A stretch of DNA of 64,000 nt from Lawsonibacter faecis (GCF_014287675.1 NZ_JACOPQ010000005.1:186001-250000); one strand, 5' to 3'; positions 31,768 to 41,877 are shown, numbered from the stretch's first letter. Numbers and translations: made by a program. The notes: generated by a model from the letters alone, not told the origin.

Positions 31768-34700
31768 TTATTTAAAGTACTCCGCACCGCTCTCGAAGAG
31801 AGGCTGGTGTTTATTCCCCGGGATATTTTTGGCGATAAACTCGCCGTACCGCTCGCTGTGGCCCATCTTACCAAAGACGCGGCCGTCGGGGGAGAAGATT
31901 CCCTCCACCGCTTCCAGGGAGCCGTTGGGGTTGACGCTGATATCCATAGACGGCTTCCCGGCGGCGTCCACATACTGGGTCGCCACCTGGCCGTTTGCGA
32001 TGAGGCCCGCCATCAGCTCTGCCGGGGCCACAAAGCGGCCCTCTCCGTGAGAGACGGGAATGGTGTGGAGGTCGCCCACCTGAGACTTGAGCATCCAGGG
32101 GGACCGGACCGAGGCCACCCTGGTGGTGACATAGCGGCTCTGGTGGCGGCCGATGAGGTTATAGGTCAGTGTGGCGCAGCCGGCGTCCATGGGTCGAATC
32201 TCGCCGTAGGGCACCAGTCCCAGCTTGACCAGGGCCTGGAACCCGTTGCAGATGCCCAGCATCAGGCCGTCCCGGTTCCTGAGGAGGTCGTGCACCGCGT
32301 CTGTTATCCTGGCGTTGCGGAAGAAGGAGCAGATAAACTTGGCGGAGCCGTCGGGCTCGTCTCCGCCGGAGAAGCCGCCGGGCAGCACCACCATCTGACT
32401 CCCACGGATGGCCGCCTCCAGCGCCTGGGCGGAGTCCCGGAGCTGGGCGGAGCCGCCGTTGCGCACCACCAGAATCTCCGGCTCAATGCCAGCCTTCAGG
32501 CAGGCGGCCGCCGTATCATACTCGCAGTTTGTGCCGGGGAAAACGGGGATGACCGCCTTGGGCCGCGCAACCTTGGCTTTGCACACCGCCGGGGAGCGCC
32601 CCTCCCATGAAACGCTTTCCACCGCCGCGCTGCCGCCTGCCCGGGTGGGATAGACCTCCTCCAGGGCCTGCTCGCTGAGGTAGAGCAGCTCGTCGATAAA
32701 GGCGGTCTCCCCAGCGAGGGTGACGCTAGGGGCGGCGACGGTGCGGCCCAGGAGTGTGGCGCCGGGGATTTCACATGCGCACTCGGCGATGATGGCCCCG
32801 GGGATGGAGGCATACCAGAGGGCGCTGTCCATACAGTCGCAGGCGCGGAAGCCCACCCGGTTGCCAAAGGACATCTTCATGACCCCGGCGGCGCAGCCGC
32901 CCTCGTCCACCGCCCAGGCGGAGAGGATCTTGCCCGCCCTGCAGAGCTTATGGAAGTCCCGCCAGAGGTTCTTCTGGCTCTCGTAGTCCCCCCGGTAGAG
33001 GGGGGCGAAGAGACAGACCGGGTGGTCCGGGCCCTTGAACTCGGGGGAGATGATATCGCCCGCCCTGGCCGGCGCCACGGCGAAGGAGACCAGCGTGGGG
33101 GGCACGTCCAGGTCCAGGAAGGAGCCCGACATGGAGTCCTTGCCGCCGATGGCGGCCACACCCAGACCCAACTGGGCGGACAGGGCCCCCAGGAGGGCGG
33201 AGAAGGGCTTGCCCCAGCGGCGCTTATCGGTGCGGAGCTTTTCAAAATACTCCTGAAGGGAGAGGTAGGCCTTGGATGCGTCGCATCCGGCGGCCACCAG
33301 CTTGGCCACCGAATCCACCACGGATACGGCCGCCCCCCGGAAGGGGTCCCGCTCCATGCGCCGGGGCTCGAAGCCCCAGGCCATGACGGAGCAGTCGTCA
33401 GTCTTCCGTCCCGGCCCCACGGGCAGCAGCGCGGCCATGACCTGGGTGGGCGTGGTCTGAGCCGCGCCGCCGAAGGGCACCAGCACAGAGGCCGCGCCGA
33501 TGGTGGAGTCAAACCGCTCCACCAGGCCCCTCTGGAGGGCGTTCTCCAGGGAGGCGGCCAAGTCCCGCAGGCGGGAGGCGCGCAGCGCGGTCTTCCCCCG
33601 GTCCACCGCGGGGACCTCCACGTCGATGTGCTTGTCCGCGCCGTTGGAGGAGAGGAACGCGCGGGAGAGGTCGGCCACGGTCTGGCCGTTCCAGCGCATG
33701 ACCATGCGGGGACTCTCAGTGACGGTCGCCACCACGTAGGCCTCCAGGTTTTCCGCCTCGGCATGGGCGATAAAGGCATCCACATCCGCCGGGGCCACCA
33801 CTACGGCCATGCGCTCCTGGCTCTCGGAAATGGCAATCTCCGTACCGTCCAGACCGTCGTATTTCTTGCGCACGGCGTCCAGGTCGATGGAGAGGCCGTC
33901 GGCAAGCTCACCGATGGCGACGCTCACGCCGCCTGCGCCGAAGTCGTTGCAGCGTTTGATGAGACGGGTCACGTCCCCATTGCGGAAGAGCCGCTGGATT
34001 TTCCGCTCCTCGGGGGCGTTGCCCTTCTGAACCTCGCTGGCCATGGTGTCCAGAGAGTCCATATTGTGGCTCTTGGAGGAGCCGGTGGCCCCGCCGATGC
34101 CGTCCCGGCCGGTGCGGCCGCCCAGGAGGATTACCACGTCGCCGGGAGCGGGCCGCTCCCGGACCACGTTGGCGGCGGGGGCTGCTCCCACCACCGCGCC
34201 CAGCTCCAGGTGCTTTGCCACATAGCCGGGGTGGTAGATCTCGCTCACCTGGCCGGTGGCCAGGCCAATCTGATTGCCGTAGGATGAGTAGCCCGCCGCC
34301 GCGGTGGTGCAGAGCTTACGCTGGGGCAGCTTGCCCTCCATGGTCTCGCTGAGCGGTGTGCGGGGGTCGCCGCAGCCGGTGACCCGCATGGCCTGATAGA
34401 CGTAGGACCGGCCGGACAGGGGATCCCGGATGGCGCCGCCGATGCAGGTGGCCGCGCCGCCGAAGGGCTCAATTTCAGTGGGGTGGTTATGGGTCTCGTT
34501 CTTGAACATGAGGAGCCAGTCCTCTTTTGCCCCGTCCACAGTGGCGGTGACACGGATGGAGCAGGCGTTGATCTCCTCGCTCTCGTCCAGGTTGGGAAGC
34601 AGCCCCCGCTTTTTGAGGACCTTTGCGCCGATGGTGGCGATGTCCATGAGCGTCTGGGGGCGGCAGGCGGCCTTCTCCGCGCCGTAGACCTCCTCCCGGG

Positions 34701-35469
34701 CCGCGAGGTACTGCTCATAGACCCCTCTCACCTCGCTGTCCAGAATCTCCACGGAGTCGATGTGGGTGGAGAAGGTGGTGTGCCGGCAGTGGTCGGACCA
34801 GTAGGTGTCCACCAGCCGCAGCTCGGTGACGGTGGGGTCCCGGCGCTCCTCGTCGCGGAAATAGTCCTGCATGTACCGGAGGTCTCCCAGATCCATGGCG
34901 AGACCATACTCATTCAGCATATCCCTGAGGGCCGCCTCGTCCATGGCAATAAAGCCCTCAATGGACTTTACCGGGGGCGGCGCGGGGTAATCCTGGGCCA
35001 GGGTCTCGGGCTTGCCGAGGCCCGCCTCACGGCTCTCCACGGGGTTGATGAGGTAGCTCTTAATCTTTTTGAGGTCGGCTCCGGTCAGATCTCCCATGAG
35101 AACGTAGACCTTGGCGGTCTGGACCCTGGGGCGTTCTCCGCCGGTGAGGAGCTGGATGCACTGACGGGCCGAGTCGGAGCGCTGGTCGTACTGACCGGGC
35201 AGGGCCTCCACCGCCAGCAGAATGTGGGCGCCGCCCAGGTCGGGCATGGCCTCGTCGTAAACGGCGTCGCACTGGGGCTCTGAGAAGACCGTGTCCCGCG
35301 CGGGGCGGTAGGCAGCCTCGTCCAGCAAATCCACGTCGTAGCGGTTAAAGATTCGCACGCCGGTGAGCGCGGGCAGCTGAAGCTGTTCCCGCAGCTCCCG
35401 CAGCAGTGCCACCGCCTCCACGTCAAAGCCCGGGCGTTTTTCCACATAGCAGCGGAAGACCTGTCCCAT
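31768..35469 (-). CDS. purL: Phosphoribosylformylglycinamidine synthase, single-chain
   Basis: 1,233 residues. It has the fused layout: an N-terminal PurS-like region, two AIRS-type synthase halves (TYWSDHCRHTTF; NETHNHPTEIEPFGGAATCIGGAIRD; VILLGGRTGRDGIGGATGSS), and a C-terminal glutaminase domain with LPGGFSGGDEPDG and the nucleophile in LGICNGFQAL. It makes FGAM from FGAR, glutamine and ATP in purine synthesis. Two ATGs compete; the one at 35469 is seven bases after GGAGG and is preferred over 35475. No other pur gene is beside it. Confidence 0.97.
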   Translation of the reverse strand: MGQVFRCYVEKRPGFDVEAVALLRELREQLQLPALTGVRIFNRYDVDLLDEAAYRPARDTVFSEPQCDAVYDEAMPDLGGAHILLAVEALPGQYDQRSDSARQCIQLLTGGERPRVQTAKVYVLMGDLTGADLKKIKSYLINPVESREAGLGKPETLAQDYPAPPPVKSIEGFIAMDEAALRDMLNEYGLAMDLGDLRYMQDYFRDEERRDPTVTELRLVDTYWSDHCRHTTFSTHIDSVEILDSEVRGVYEQYLAAREEVYGAEKAACRPQTLMDIATIGAKVLKKRGLLPNLDESEEINACSIRVTATVDGAKEDWLLMFKNETHNHPTEIEPFGGAATCIGGAIRDPLSGRSYVYQAMRVTGCGDPRTPLSETMEGKLPQRKLCTTAAAGYSSYGNQIGLATGQVSEIYHPGYVAKHLELGAVVGAAPAANVVRERPAPGDVVILLGGRTGRDGIGGATGSSKSHNMDSLDTMASEVQKGNAPEERKIQRLFRNGDVTRLIKRCNDFGAGGVSVAIGELADGLSIDLDAVRKKYDGLDGTEIAISESQERMAVVVAPADVDAFIAHAEAENLEAYVVATVTESPRMVMRWNGQTVADLSRAFLSSNGADKHIDVEVPAVDRGKTALRASRLRDLAASLENALQRGLVERFDSTIGAASVLVPFGGAAQTTPTQVMAALLPVGPGRKTDDCSVMAWGFEPRRMERDPFRGAAVSVVDSVAKLVAAGCDASKAYLSLQEYFEKLRTDKRRWGKPFSALLGALSAQLGLGVAAIGGKDSMSGSFLDLDVPPTLVSFAVAPARAGDIISPEFKGPDHPVCLFAPLYRGDYESQKNLWRDFHKLCRAGKILSAWAVDEGGCAAGVMKMSFGNRVGFRACDCMDSALWYASIPGAIIAECACEIPGATLLGRTVAAPSVTLAGETAFIDELLYLSEQALEEVYPTRAGGSAAVESVSWEGRSPAVCKAKVARPKAVIPVFPGTNCEYDTAAACLKAGIEPEILVVRNGGSAQLRDSAQALEAAIRGSQMVVLPGGFSGGDEPDGSAKFICSFFRNARITDAVHDLLRNRDGLMLGICNGFQALVKLGLVPYGEIRPMDAGCATLTYNLIGRHQSRYVTTRVASVRSPWMLKSQVGDLHTIPVSHGEGRFVAPAELMAGLIANGQVATQYVDAAGKPSMDISVNPNGSLEAVEGIFSPDGRVFGKMGHSERYGEFIAKNIPGNKHQPLFESGAEYFK

Positions 35470-35523
35470 TTCCATTCCTCCAAAATATAGTCTCTGTCTG
35501 TCGGCCGTACCTTTCGCACCTAC

Positions 35524-35552
35524 AATTTACCCCATCCGGAGCGGCTTGTCCA
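35524..35552 (-). promoter_or_regulatory. Promoter of purL
   Basis: Minus-strand TGGACA (35547-35552), 17-bp spacer, TAAATT (35524-35529). The leader of about 50 nt is too short for a purine riboswitch. Confidence 0.6.
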
Positions 35553-35583
35553 GTGGCGGTTCGGACAATTGTCGGTTTTATCA

Positions 35584-35609
35584 ACAAGAGGCCCCCGAGG
35601 GGGCCTCCA
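35584..35609 (-). terminator. Terminator of the peptide-binding lipoprotein gene
   Basis: Minus-strand GAGGCCCCC pairs with GGGGGCCTC around a minimal loop, followed by TTGTTG. Confidence 0.7.
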
Positions 35610-35697
35610 ATAGGGCGTGATACCGAAATCAAAGGGCCTGGAAGCGGACGGCGAGGGGCCCCGCAGTGGGGCAGGGGCGATTGCGTTCCTGCGCTTT

Positions 35698-37257
35698 TCA
35701 CCTCCCCGGCTTCCAGTTTGAAAATCCATAAAACACATTCTGCTGGGTGGGGTTCAGCCCGGCAATCTTCCCCCAGTGGGTGAGGACGGACCAGCTTTTA
35801 AAGCAGATGGGCGTGAAGGGCGCGGTGCGGGCAATCTGCCGGTAGAGGGCCTGAGCCGCCTCGCTCCGCCCGGCGGCGTCCGCCGCCAGATAGGCGGCCA
35901 ACAGATCCTGAGTCTCCCCGTCGGCAAACGCCCCGTAGTTGAGCGTCCCGCCGGGGGCCAGGAGGGCCGTCAGGTCAAAGTCGGCGGTGAGCTTCACCTC
36001 CCCCAGGTAGAGGTCGAACTCCCCGCCCTCCAGGGCGGCCACATAGTCCTCCCAGGGGAGCTTCTTCAGCTCCACGGCGATCCCCTCCCGGGAGAGCAGC
36101 TCGGTCAGATACTCGGCGGCGGATACCTTATAGGAGTTGTCCGTATTCACCACAAAGGTCAGCGTCAGCGCCTCCCGTCCCTTGGTCCGCACGCCGTCGG
36201 ACAGCAGCCAGCCGGCCCCCTCCAGCAGCTCCTCCACCCGCTGGGGCGAGTAGGCAAGCGTATCGGCCAGGGCCTGGCTGTAGAGGGGCGAGGCTGGGGA
36301 GACGGGCAGACAGGCCGCCGCCGCGTGCTGGGCGAAAAGGCTCTTTGCCACCGCCGTGCGCTCATAGCCGTAGGAGAGGGCCCGGCGGACCTCGGAATCC
36401 CTGCAGGGACCGGATTGGGTGTTGTAGCCCACGTAGAGCATGATGGAGGTGGGGTAGTCCCAGACCTCGTAACTGCCCGAATAACCCAGGGCGTTGGAAC
36501 CGGTGATGTCGGCAGTCACCAGGGAGACCTCCCGGGTGTCGAAGGCATGGATGAGGCCGTCAGCCCCCTGGACGCTGCAGAGCCGGATGGAGGTGAGGGG
36601 CAGGGCCTTGTTCTGCCACCAGCCGTCCACCGCCGTGAGGGACAGCTCCTCCCCCTCCCCCGTGAGCACGTAGGGGCCGGTGCCGAGGGGCGCCTCCCCG
36701 TTTTCCTTGACAATTGGGATGTCCAGCAGGGCTGGCAAATTTCCGTTGGGGGCGGACAAAACCACTTCCACCCCCGCCTCCGCCTCCCGGATGCTCCGCA
36801 CGCCGGACAGCCGCCCGGCGTAGACCGAGTCCTCCCCCTGAGCGCGCTGAAGGGAGTGGACCACGTCGGCGGCGGTCAGGGCGCTGCCGTCGGAGAAGGC
36901 CGCGGCCTTGAGGGTGAACGTCCAGGTGAGGCCGTCCTCGCTGACGGCATGACTCTCGCAGAGGACATTGTGGGGCGCGAAGGTCTCGTCCAGCTCAAAG
37001 AGGCCCTCATACATCAGGGGGGCCAACGTCAGATTGGTGCGGTTCTGGCCCGTGATGGGGTGAAAGCCCGCCGACGGGTAGCAGGAGAGCACAAACTCCG
37101 CCGTGCCGGGGGCCTCGGTGGGTGCGGGCGAGGGTGCGGCGCTCTCGGTGGGCGCCGCGGTGGGCGAGGGAGAGGGCTCCCCCTCCCCGCCGCAGGCGGA
37201 CAGGGAACATAGAAGCGCCAGGGTGAGAACAAGGCATATCATTTTGCTTTTTTTCAT
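35698..37257 (-). CDS. ABC transporter peptide-binding lipoprotein (SBP family 5)
   Basis: 519 residues. Lipoprotein signal with lipobox LSAC at about residue 22, then a Pro/Ser/Thr-rich linker. The mature part has the SBP_bac_5 blocks: LTLAPLMYEGLFELDETF, GLTWTFTLKAAAFSDGSALTAADVVHSLQRA, YVGYNTQSGPCRDSEVRRALSYGYER and LPWEDYVAALEGGEFDLYLG. It captures oligopeptides or similar solutes outside the membrane. No permease or ATPase genes flank it, so it works with a distant transporter or alone. ATG at 37257 after CAGGAG; two bases separate it from the upstream small gene. Confidence 0.92.
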   Translation of the reverse strand: MKKSKMICLVLTLALLCSLSACGGEGEPSPSPTAAPTESAAPSPAPTEAPGTAEFVLSCYPSAGFHPITGQNRTNLTLAPLMYEGLFELDETFAPHNVLCESHAVSEDGLTWTFTLKAAAFSDGSALTAADVVHSLQRAQGEDSVYAGRLSGVRSIREAEAGVEVVLSAPNGNLPALLDIPIVKENGEAPLGTGPYVLTGEGEELSLTAVDGWWQNKALPLTSIRLCSVQGADGLIHAFDTREVSLVTADITGSNALGYSGSYEVWDYPTSIMLYVGYNTQSGPCRDSEVRRALSYGYERTAVAKSLFAQHAAAACLPVSPASPLYSQALADTLAYSPQRVEELLEGAGWLLSDGVRTKGREALTLTFVVNTDNSYKVSAAEYLTELLSREGIAVELKKLPWEDYVAALEGGEFDLYLGEVKLTADFDLTALLAPGGTLNYGAFADGETQDLLAAYLAADAAGRSEAAQALYRQIARTAPFTPICFKSWSVLTHWGKIAGLNPTQQNVFYGFSNWKPGR

Positions 37258-37259
37258 GC

Positions 37260-37583
37260 TTACTCCTGAAAGGTAAAGCTCACTTCCGCGGGCAGGGCCA
37301 GGACGCTCTCCGCCTCGGCGCATTTGATAATGCCCGAGATGACAGGGCAGGCTGCATGGGCGGGGAAATGGGCGGCGGCATACTCGTACAGGGGGCCGGC
37401 GCCCGGCGGTGTGAGGCAGAGGGCGTAGCTGTCGAAGGTGTCCCCCACCTCGTCCATCATCTTCTGCACGGCAGGGCAGCCCGAGGCCACCTTGACGGTG
37501 ACGTCCCCCGTCTCCTTGTCGGCGCTGGCCTCCACCAGGGTCTTGAATCCGCAGATGCCGGGATTAACCAAGAGCTTTTTCAT
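37260..37583 (-). CDS. Small Cys-containing protein (DUF6951-like)
   Basis: 107 residues: MKKLLVNPGICGFKTLVEA, KVASGCPAVQKMMDEVGD, and AACPVISGIIKCAEAESVLALP. The conserved Cys-Gly-Phe and Cys-Pro elements match a small family I remember as DUF6951; function unknown. AAAGGGGG precedes the ATG at 37583. It is followed two bases later by the peptide-binding lipoprotein gene, so the two are likely cotranscribed. Confidence 0.72.
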   Translation of the reverse strand: MKKLLVNPGICGFKTLVEASADKETGDVTVKVASGCPAVQKMMDEVGDTFDSYALCLTPPGAGPLYEYAAAHFPAHAACPVISGIIKCAEAESVLALPAEVSFTFQE

Positions 37584-37741
37584 AAAAGTACCCCCTTTAA
37601 AATGATGGAAATGCAGAAAGAAAAATGCCGGCCGGGCAGGGCGGCCCGGCGGAAGGTGAGAGCGCCTCCCAATCGCCGCATAAACGGGCGGCCCGCTGAG
37701 ACCCTGTCCCGCAAATCCCCGTTTTATACTTACTTGTTTCT

Positions 37742-38539
37742 CTACAACTGTATGACTGCCGCCTGGCTCCCCCGCTCGCCCCCGGTGACGCGGTGGGACC
37801 AGTATTTGTCGCTCCGGCAGGCGGTGCACTCCGGCGAGACGGCAATGCGCTCCGGGTCGAGGCCCGCCCGCTCCAGCCGCAGGGCGTTCAGCCCCTTCAG
37901 ATCCACCCGGAACTTGGCGCCCTCCCGCATCTCAATAAATTTGAGCGCCCCCGCGCCCAGGGCGGCGGTCATGGCATTGGGCACATCCTCGTCCGTCTCA
38001 AAGCAGCACTTGGAGATACAGGGGCCGATGGCCGCCCGGATATTCCCCGGGTCGCAGCCGTAGAGGTCCCGCATCTTCTCCACCGCCCGCTCGGCGATGC
38101 CCAGCGCGGTGCCCCGCCAGCCCGCATGGACGGCGGCGGCCACCCGGCGCACCGGGTCGTGGAGCAGGAGGGGCAGGCAGTCGGCGGAAAATACCACCAG
38201 GCAGAGGCCGGGCACGTCGGTCACGAGGCCGTCGGCCTCGTAGTCCTCCATCCGGCTGAGGCCCAGGCCGCCGTCGGCGGCGGTACAGACGCGCACCACG
38301 TCGCCGTGGACCTGGCTGGAGAAAACCATATGGTCCGCGTCCGTGCCCACAGCGGCGCAGAAGCGGCGGTAATTCTCCCGGACCTTCTCCCGGTCGTCCC
38401 CGCGATTGGCGCCCAGGTTGAGCGTGGCAAAGATCCCCTCGCTCACACCGCCCAGCCGGGTGGAAAAGCCGTGGGCGGCCCCCAGTTCAGGGACATGGGA
38501 GTAGGTCACGCCATTGACAGTCGTCTCTTTGAACTCCAT
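37742..38539 (-). CDS. pgeF: Peptidoglycan-editing / multicopper polyphenol oxidase family protein
   Basis: 265 residues of the YfiH/Cu-oxidase_4 (LACC1) family. The ligand and active-site residues appear in SSQVHGDVV, VFSADCLPLLLHDP, AAVHAGWRGTALGIAE and AIGPCISKCCFETDEDV. Members act on purine nucleosides, and E. coli YfiH edits UDP-MurNAc-peptides carrying the wrong amino acid. ATG after AAGGAG. It lies between secA and the small DUF gene on the minus strand. Confidence 0.93.
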   Translation of the reverse strand: MEFKETTVNGVTYSHVPELGAAHGFSTRLGGVSEGIFATLNLGANRGDDREKVRENYRRFCAAVGTDADHMVFSSQVHGDVVRVCTAADGGLGLSRMEDYEADGLVTDVPGLCLVVFSADCLPLLLHDPVRRVAAAVHAGWRGTALGIAERAVEKMRDLYGCDPGNIRAAIGPCISKCCFETDEDVPNAMTAALGAGALKFIEMREGAKFRVDLKGLNALRLERAGLDPERIAVSPECTACRSDKYWSHRVTGGERGSQAAVIQL

Positions 38540-38559
38540 AAGCTCTCCTTTATGAACGG

Positions 38560-38642
38560 ATATAAACGGAATAGGGAATAGGCAACAGGGAATAAGCGCT
38601 CCATTCCTTCACCTATCCCTGATTTCCTATTCCCTATTGCTC
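38560..38642. repeat. Imperfect inverted repeat between secA and pgeF
   Basis: GGAATAGGGAATAGGCAAC near the left end faces TTCCTATTCCCTATTGC on the right; internal copies of AGGGAATA/TATTCCC add to it. It may act as terminator or be a small intergenic repeat. Confidence 0.5.
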
Positions 38643-38701
38643 TGCCGTGATTGCGCCCCGCGAAAGCACGCCTTCACAGGAACCATCCATTTTAGTGGCG
38701 C

Positions 38702-41461
38702 TCAGTTCTCCTCGGAGTGGTACTCCGCACAGGTGCATTTCTTCCACTTCAGGCCGCTGCCGCAGGGGCACGGGTCGTTGCGGCCAATCTTGTCGGCCTT
38801 CTTGACGGGCTGCTTCTTGACGGTGCCGTCGGCCGCGCCGCTCTCGCCGGTGACCTTCGCCACCCGCTCGCGCTTCACCTCGCCGCCCACCTGGACCCGG
38901 GCCAGGAACAGCCGCCGGACGGTCTCCTCCTGAATGGCCGCGATCATGTTTTCAAACATCTCGTAGCCCTCGCGCTTGTACTCCACCACAGGGTCGTTCT
39001 GGCCGTAAGCCCGCAGGCCGATGCCCTGGCGCAGCTCGGTCATGGCGTCAATGTTGTCCATCCAGTACTCGTCCACAACCCGGAGCATGATCACCCGCTC
39101 CAGCTCCCGCATAAGGGGCTCGCCCAGCTCCTTTTCCTTGCGGGCGTAGAGGTCGGCTGCGCGCTGCTTCACCATATCGGCCAGATCGTCGGCCGAGTAC
39201 TGCTCCAGCTCGCTGTCGGTGAGCGCCAGATCGTTGGGGGCCAGGAAGACGCCCCGGAACGGGGCGGTAGCGGCCCTGAAGTCCTCGGCGGAGAGGTGCT
39301 TCTGCTCTCCCATGTGGCCGTGGACGGCGTCGGAGATAACGGTGGCTATCATATTCTGGACGGAGTCCTTCAGATTGTCGCCGTCCAGCACCTTGCGGCG
39401 CTGCTCGTAAATCACCTTACGCTGGGTGTTCATCACGTCATCGTACTCCAGCACCGTCTTACGGGTCTGGAAGTTCTTGGACTCCACCCGCTTCTGTGCG
39501 GACTCGATGGCGTTGGAGAGCATCTTCTGCTCAATGGGGGTATCCTCGTCCACACCCAGGGACTCCATCATATTCATCACCCGCTCGGAGCCGAACAGGC
39601 GCATGATGTCGTCCTCCAGGGAGAGATAAAAGCGGCTCTCGCCGGGGTCGCCCTGGCGTCCGGCGCGGCCGCGGAGCTGGTTGTCGATACGCCGGGATTC
39701 GTGGCGCTCAGTGCCCAGAATGAAGAGGCCGCCCGCGGCGCGGACCTTCTCGGCCTCCTCCTTGATCTCCTCCTTATACTTGGCCTCCGCCTCGGCGAAC
39801 AGTTTACGGGCGTTCAGAATCTCCTCATCGTCGGTGTCGGCATAGCCGGTGGACTCCGCGATGAGCTCATCGGAGAGGCCCGCCTTGCGCAGATCGTTCT
39901 TGGCCAGGAACTCGGCGTTGCCGCCCAGCATGATATCGGTACCGCGGCCGGCCATGTTGGTGGCGACGGTGACGGCGCCGTACTTACCGGCCTGGGCCAC
40001 GATCTCGGCTTCCTTCTCGTGGAACTTGGCGTTCAGAACGTTGTGCTTGATGCCCTTGCGGCGGAGCATATCGGAGAGCTCCTCGGACTTCTCGATGGAG
40101 ACGGTGCCCACCAGCACAGGCTGTCCCTTGGCGTGGCACTCCTCGATTTGGGCCACCACGGCGCGGAGCTTGCCCGGCTCATTTTTATAGACCACGTCGG
40201 GGTTGTCCACACGTGCCAGGGGCTTGTTGGTGGGGATCTCCACAATGTCCAGCTCGTAGATGCTGTTGAACTCCTCCTCCTCGGTCATGGCGGTACCGGT
40301 CATGCCGGAGAGCTTGGTGTAGAGGCGGAAGTAATTCTGGAAGGTAATGGTGGCCAGGGTTTTGGACTCCCGGGCCACCTCCACCTTCTCCTTGGCCTCA
40401 ATGGCCTGGTGGAGGCCCTCGGAGTAGCGGCGGCCGTACATCAGGCGGCCGGTAAATTCGTCGACGATGATGACCTCGCCATCCTTAACCACGTAGTCCT
40501 TGTCACGGCGCATCAGGCCCCAGGCGCGAATGGCCTGGTTGATGTGGTGGGAGAGGGTGGTGTTCTCGGGGTCGGCAAGGTTCTCGATGTTGAAGGCCTT
40601 CTCGGCCTTCTCAATGCCCCGGGCGGTGAGGGTGACGGTGCGGGCCTTCTCGTCGACCACATAGTCGGCGTCGATGCTCTCGTCCTCCTCCTCCTTGGTA
40701 TCCACGCTGGCCACCTTCTTGGCCTTCAGGCGGGAGACGAAGGCATCCACCACCTGGTAAAGCTGGGTGGACTTGTCCCCCTGGCCGGAGATGATGAGGG
40801 GGGTGCGGGCCTCGTCGATGAGAATGGAGTCCACCTCGTCCACGATGGCGAAGGAGTGGCCCCGCTGAACCATCTCCTGCTTATAGATGGCCATGTTGTC
40901 CCGGAGGTAGTCGAAGCCGAACTCGTTGTTGGTGCCATAGGTAATGTCCGCCTCGTAGGAGGCGCGGCGGCGGCCCGGCTCCACCTCGTGGATGACAAGA
41001 CCCACGGTGAGGCCCAGGAAGCGGTAGACCTTGCCCATCCACTCGCTGTCGCGCTTGGCCAGGTAGTCGTTGACGGTGACAATGTGCACGCCCTCACCCG
41101 CCAGGGCGTTGAGGTAGGCGGGCAGGGTAGCCACCAGGGTCTTGCCCTCGCCGGTCTTCATCTCGGCGATGCGGCCCTGGTGCAGGATAATGCCGCCGAT
41201 GAGCTGCACCCGGTAGGGGCGCATGCCCAGCACGCGCCAGGAAGCCTCCCGGCAGACGGCGAATGCCTCGGGCAGGATGTCGTCCAGCGTCTCCCCGTGC
41301 CCCAGGCGCTCCTTAAATTCATCGGTTTTGGCCCGCAGCTCCGCGTCGGTGAGGGCCTTATAGGGCTCCTCCAGGGCCTCGATCTTCTTCACCAGCGGCT
41401 CGATGGCTTTCAGTTCCTTCTGGGAACTGGTGCCGAAGATCTTCTTCAAAATGTTACCCAT
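38702..41461 (-). CDS. secA: SecA, preprotein translocase ATPase
   Basis: 919 residues with all SecA features: Walker A in MKTGEGKTLVATLPAYL, the DEAD-type box VDEVDSILIDEARTPLIISG, TVNDYLAKRD, GTNNEFGFDYLRDNM, the second motor domain (TNMAGRGTDIMLGG; GRAGRQGDPGESRFYLSLEDD), and a C-terminal zinc-binding tail RNDPCPCGSGLKWKKC. It drives protein export through SecYEG, needed for the surface proteins in this window. ATG after AAAGGTG. Confidence 0.98.
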   Translation of the reverse strand: MGNILKKIFGTSSQKELKAIEPLVKKIEALEEPYKALTDAELRAKTDEFKERLGHGETLDDILPEAFAVCREASWRVLGMRPYRVQLIGGIILHQGRIAEMKTGEGKTLVATLPAYLNALAGEGVHIVTVNDYLAKRDSEWMGKVYRFLGLTVGLVIHEVEPGRRRASYEADITYGTNNEFGFDYLRDNMAIYKQEMVQRGHSFAIVDEVDSILIDEARTPLIISGQGDKSTQLYQVVDAFVSRLKAKKVASVDTKEEEDESIDADYVVDEKARTVTLTARGIEKAEKAFNIENLADPENTTLSHHINQAIRAWGLMRRDKDYVVKDGEVIIVDEFTGRLMYGRRYSEGLHQAIEAKEKVEVARESKTLATITFQNYFRLYTKLSGMTGTAMTEEEEFNSIYELDIVEIPTNKPLARVDNPDVVYKNEPGKLRAVVAQIEECHAKGQPVLVGTVSIEKSEELSDMLRRKGIKHNVLNAKFHEKEAEIVAQAGKYGAVTVATNMAGRGTDIMLGGNAEFLAKNDLRKAGLSDELIAESTGYADTDDEEILNARKLFAEAEAKYKEEIKEEAEKVRAAGGLFILGTERHESRRIDNQLRGRAGRQGDPGESRFYLSLEDDIMRLFGSERVMNMMESLGVDEDTPIEQKMLSNAIESAQKRVESKNFQTRKTVLEYDDVMNTQRKVIYEQRRKVLDGDNLKDSVQNMIATVISDAVHGHMGEQKHLSAEDFRAATAPFRGVFLAPNDLALTDSELEQYSADDLADMVKQRAADLYARKEKELGEPLMRELERVIMLRVVDEYWMDNIDAMTELRQGIGLRAYGQNDPVVEYKREGYEMFENMIAAIQEETVRRLFLARVQVGGEVKRERVAKVTGESGAADGTVKKQPVKKADKIGRNDPCPCGSGLKWKKCTCAEYHSEEN

Positions 41462-41661
41462 GTCGTTCGTTCACCTTTCTTCTGTACCTTCTCAAGCATT
41501 TCTCTCATCAAACCGAATGCTCCTGGCAAAGGCTCGGAGGGCGGTGTCTCTCCGTCCATAATTTCCTAAGTTAGCAGTATAACATAAAGCGTCCGAATAA
41601 AAAAGTAGAAATTATGAACAAAAGCGGCCGAAAGAGCGCTGGAGCGCGCAAAAGTCGAACG

Positions 41662-41714
41662 CGGCCTCAATGCCAAGGGCGCGGAAGACATGCGCGCCCT
41701 TGGCATTGAGGCCG
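41662..41714. repeat. Perfect 22-bp inverted repeat with 9-base loop
   Basis: The arm from 41662 to 41683 (CGGCCTCAATGCCAAGGGCG...) is fully complementary to 41693-41714; loop GAAGACATG. No U-tract follows on either side. It lies 200 bases upstream of secA, in a 41462-41877 interval where I see no gene. Confidence 0.85.
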
Positions 41715-41877
41715 TACGTCAGGGCGAGCTGCAAAAATTCCCCTGTCTCCGACTCCCTATAGTGCCTGACACAGACGCGGGTCCGATCCGCTTTGCGGAT
41801 ATTGTACCACAAGTTTTCGGCCGCAGTTACAAAAAAACAACAATTCTATCGATTCCTTTACGATTTGGCGCAAACCA

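Noticed and set aside
35470..35580. Purine riboswitch ahead of purL
   Set aside because: The predicted leader is about 50 nt and shows no three-way-junction consensus.
38717..41569. A 950-codon open frame antisense to secA
   Set aside because: The opposite strand encodes an unmistakable full-length SecA; long antisense frames are expected at this GC content and codon bias, and the product is low-complexity Leu/Gly/His/Val sequence.
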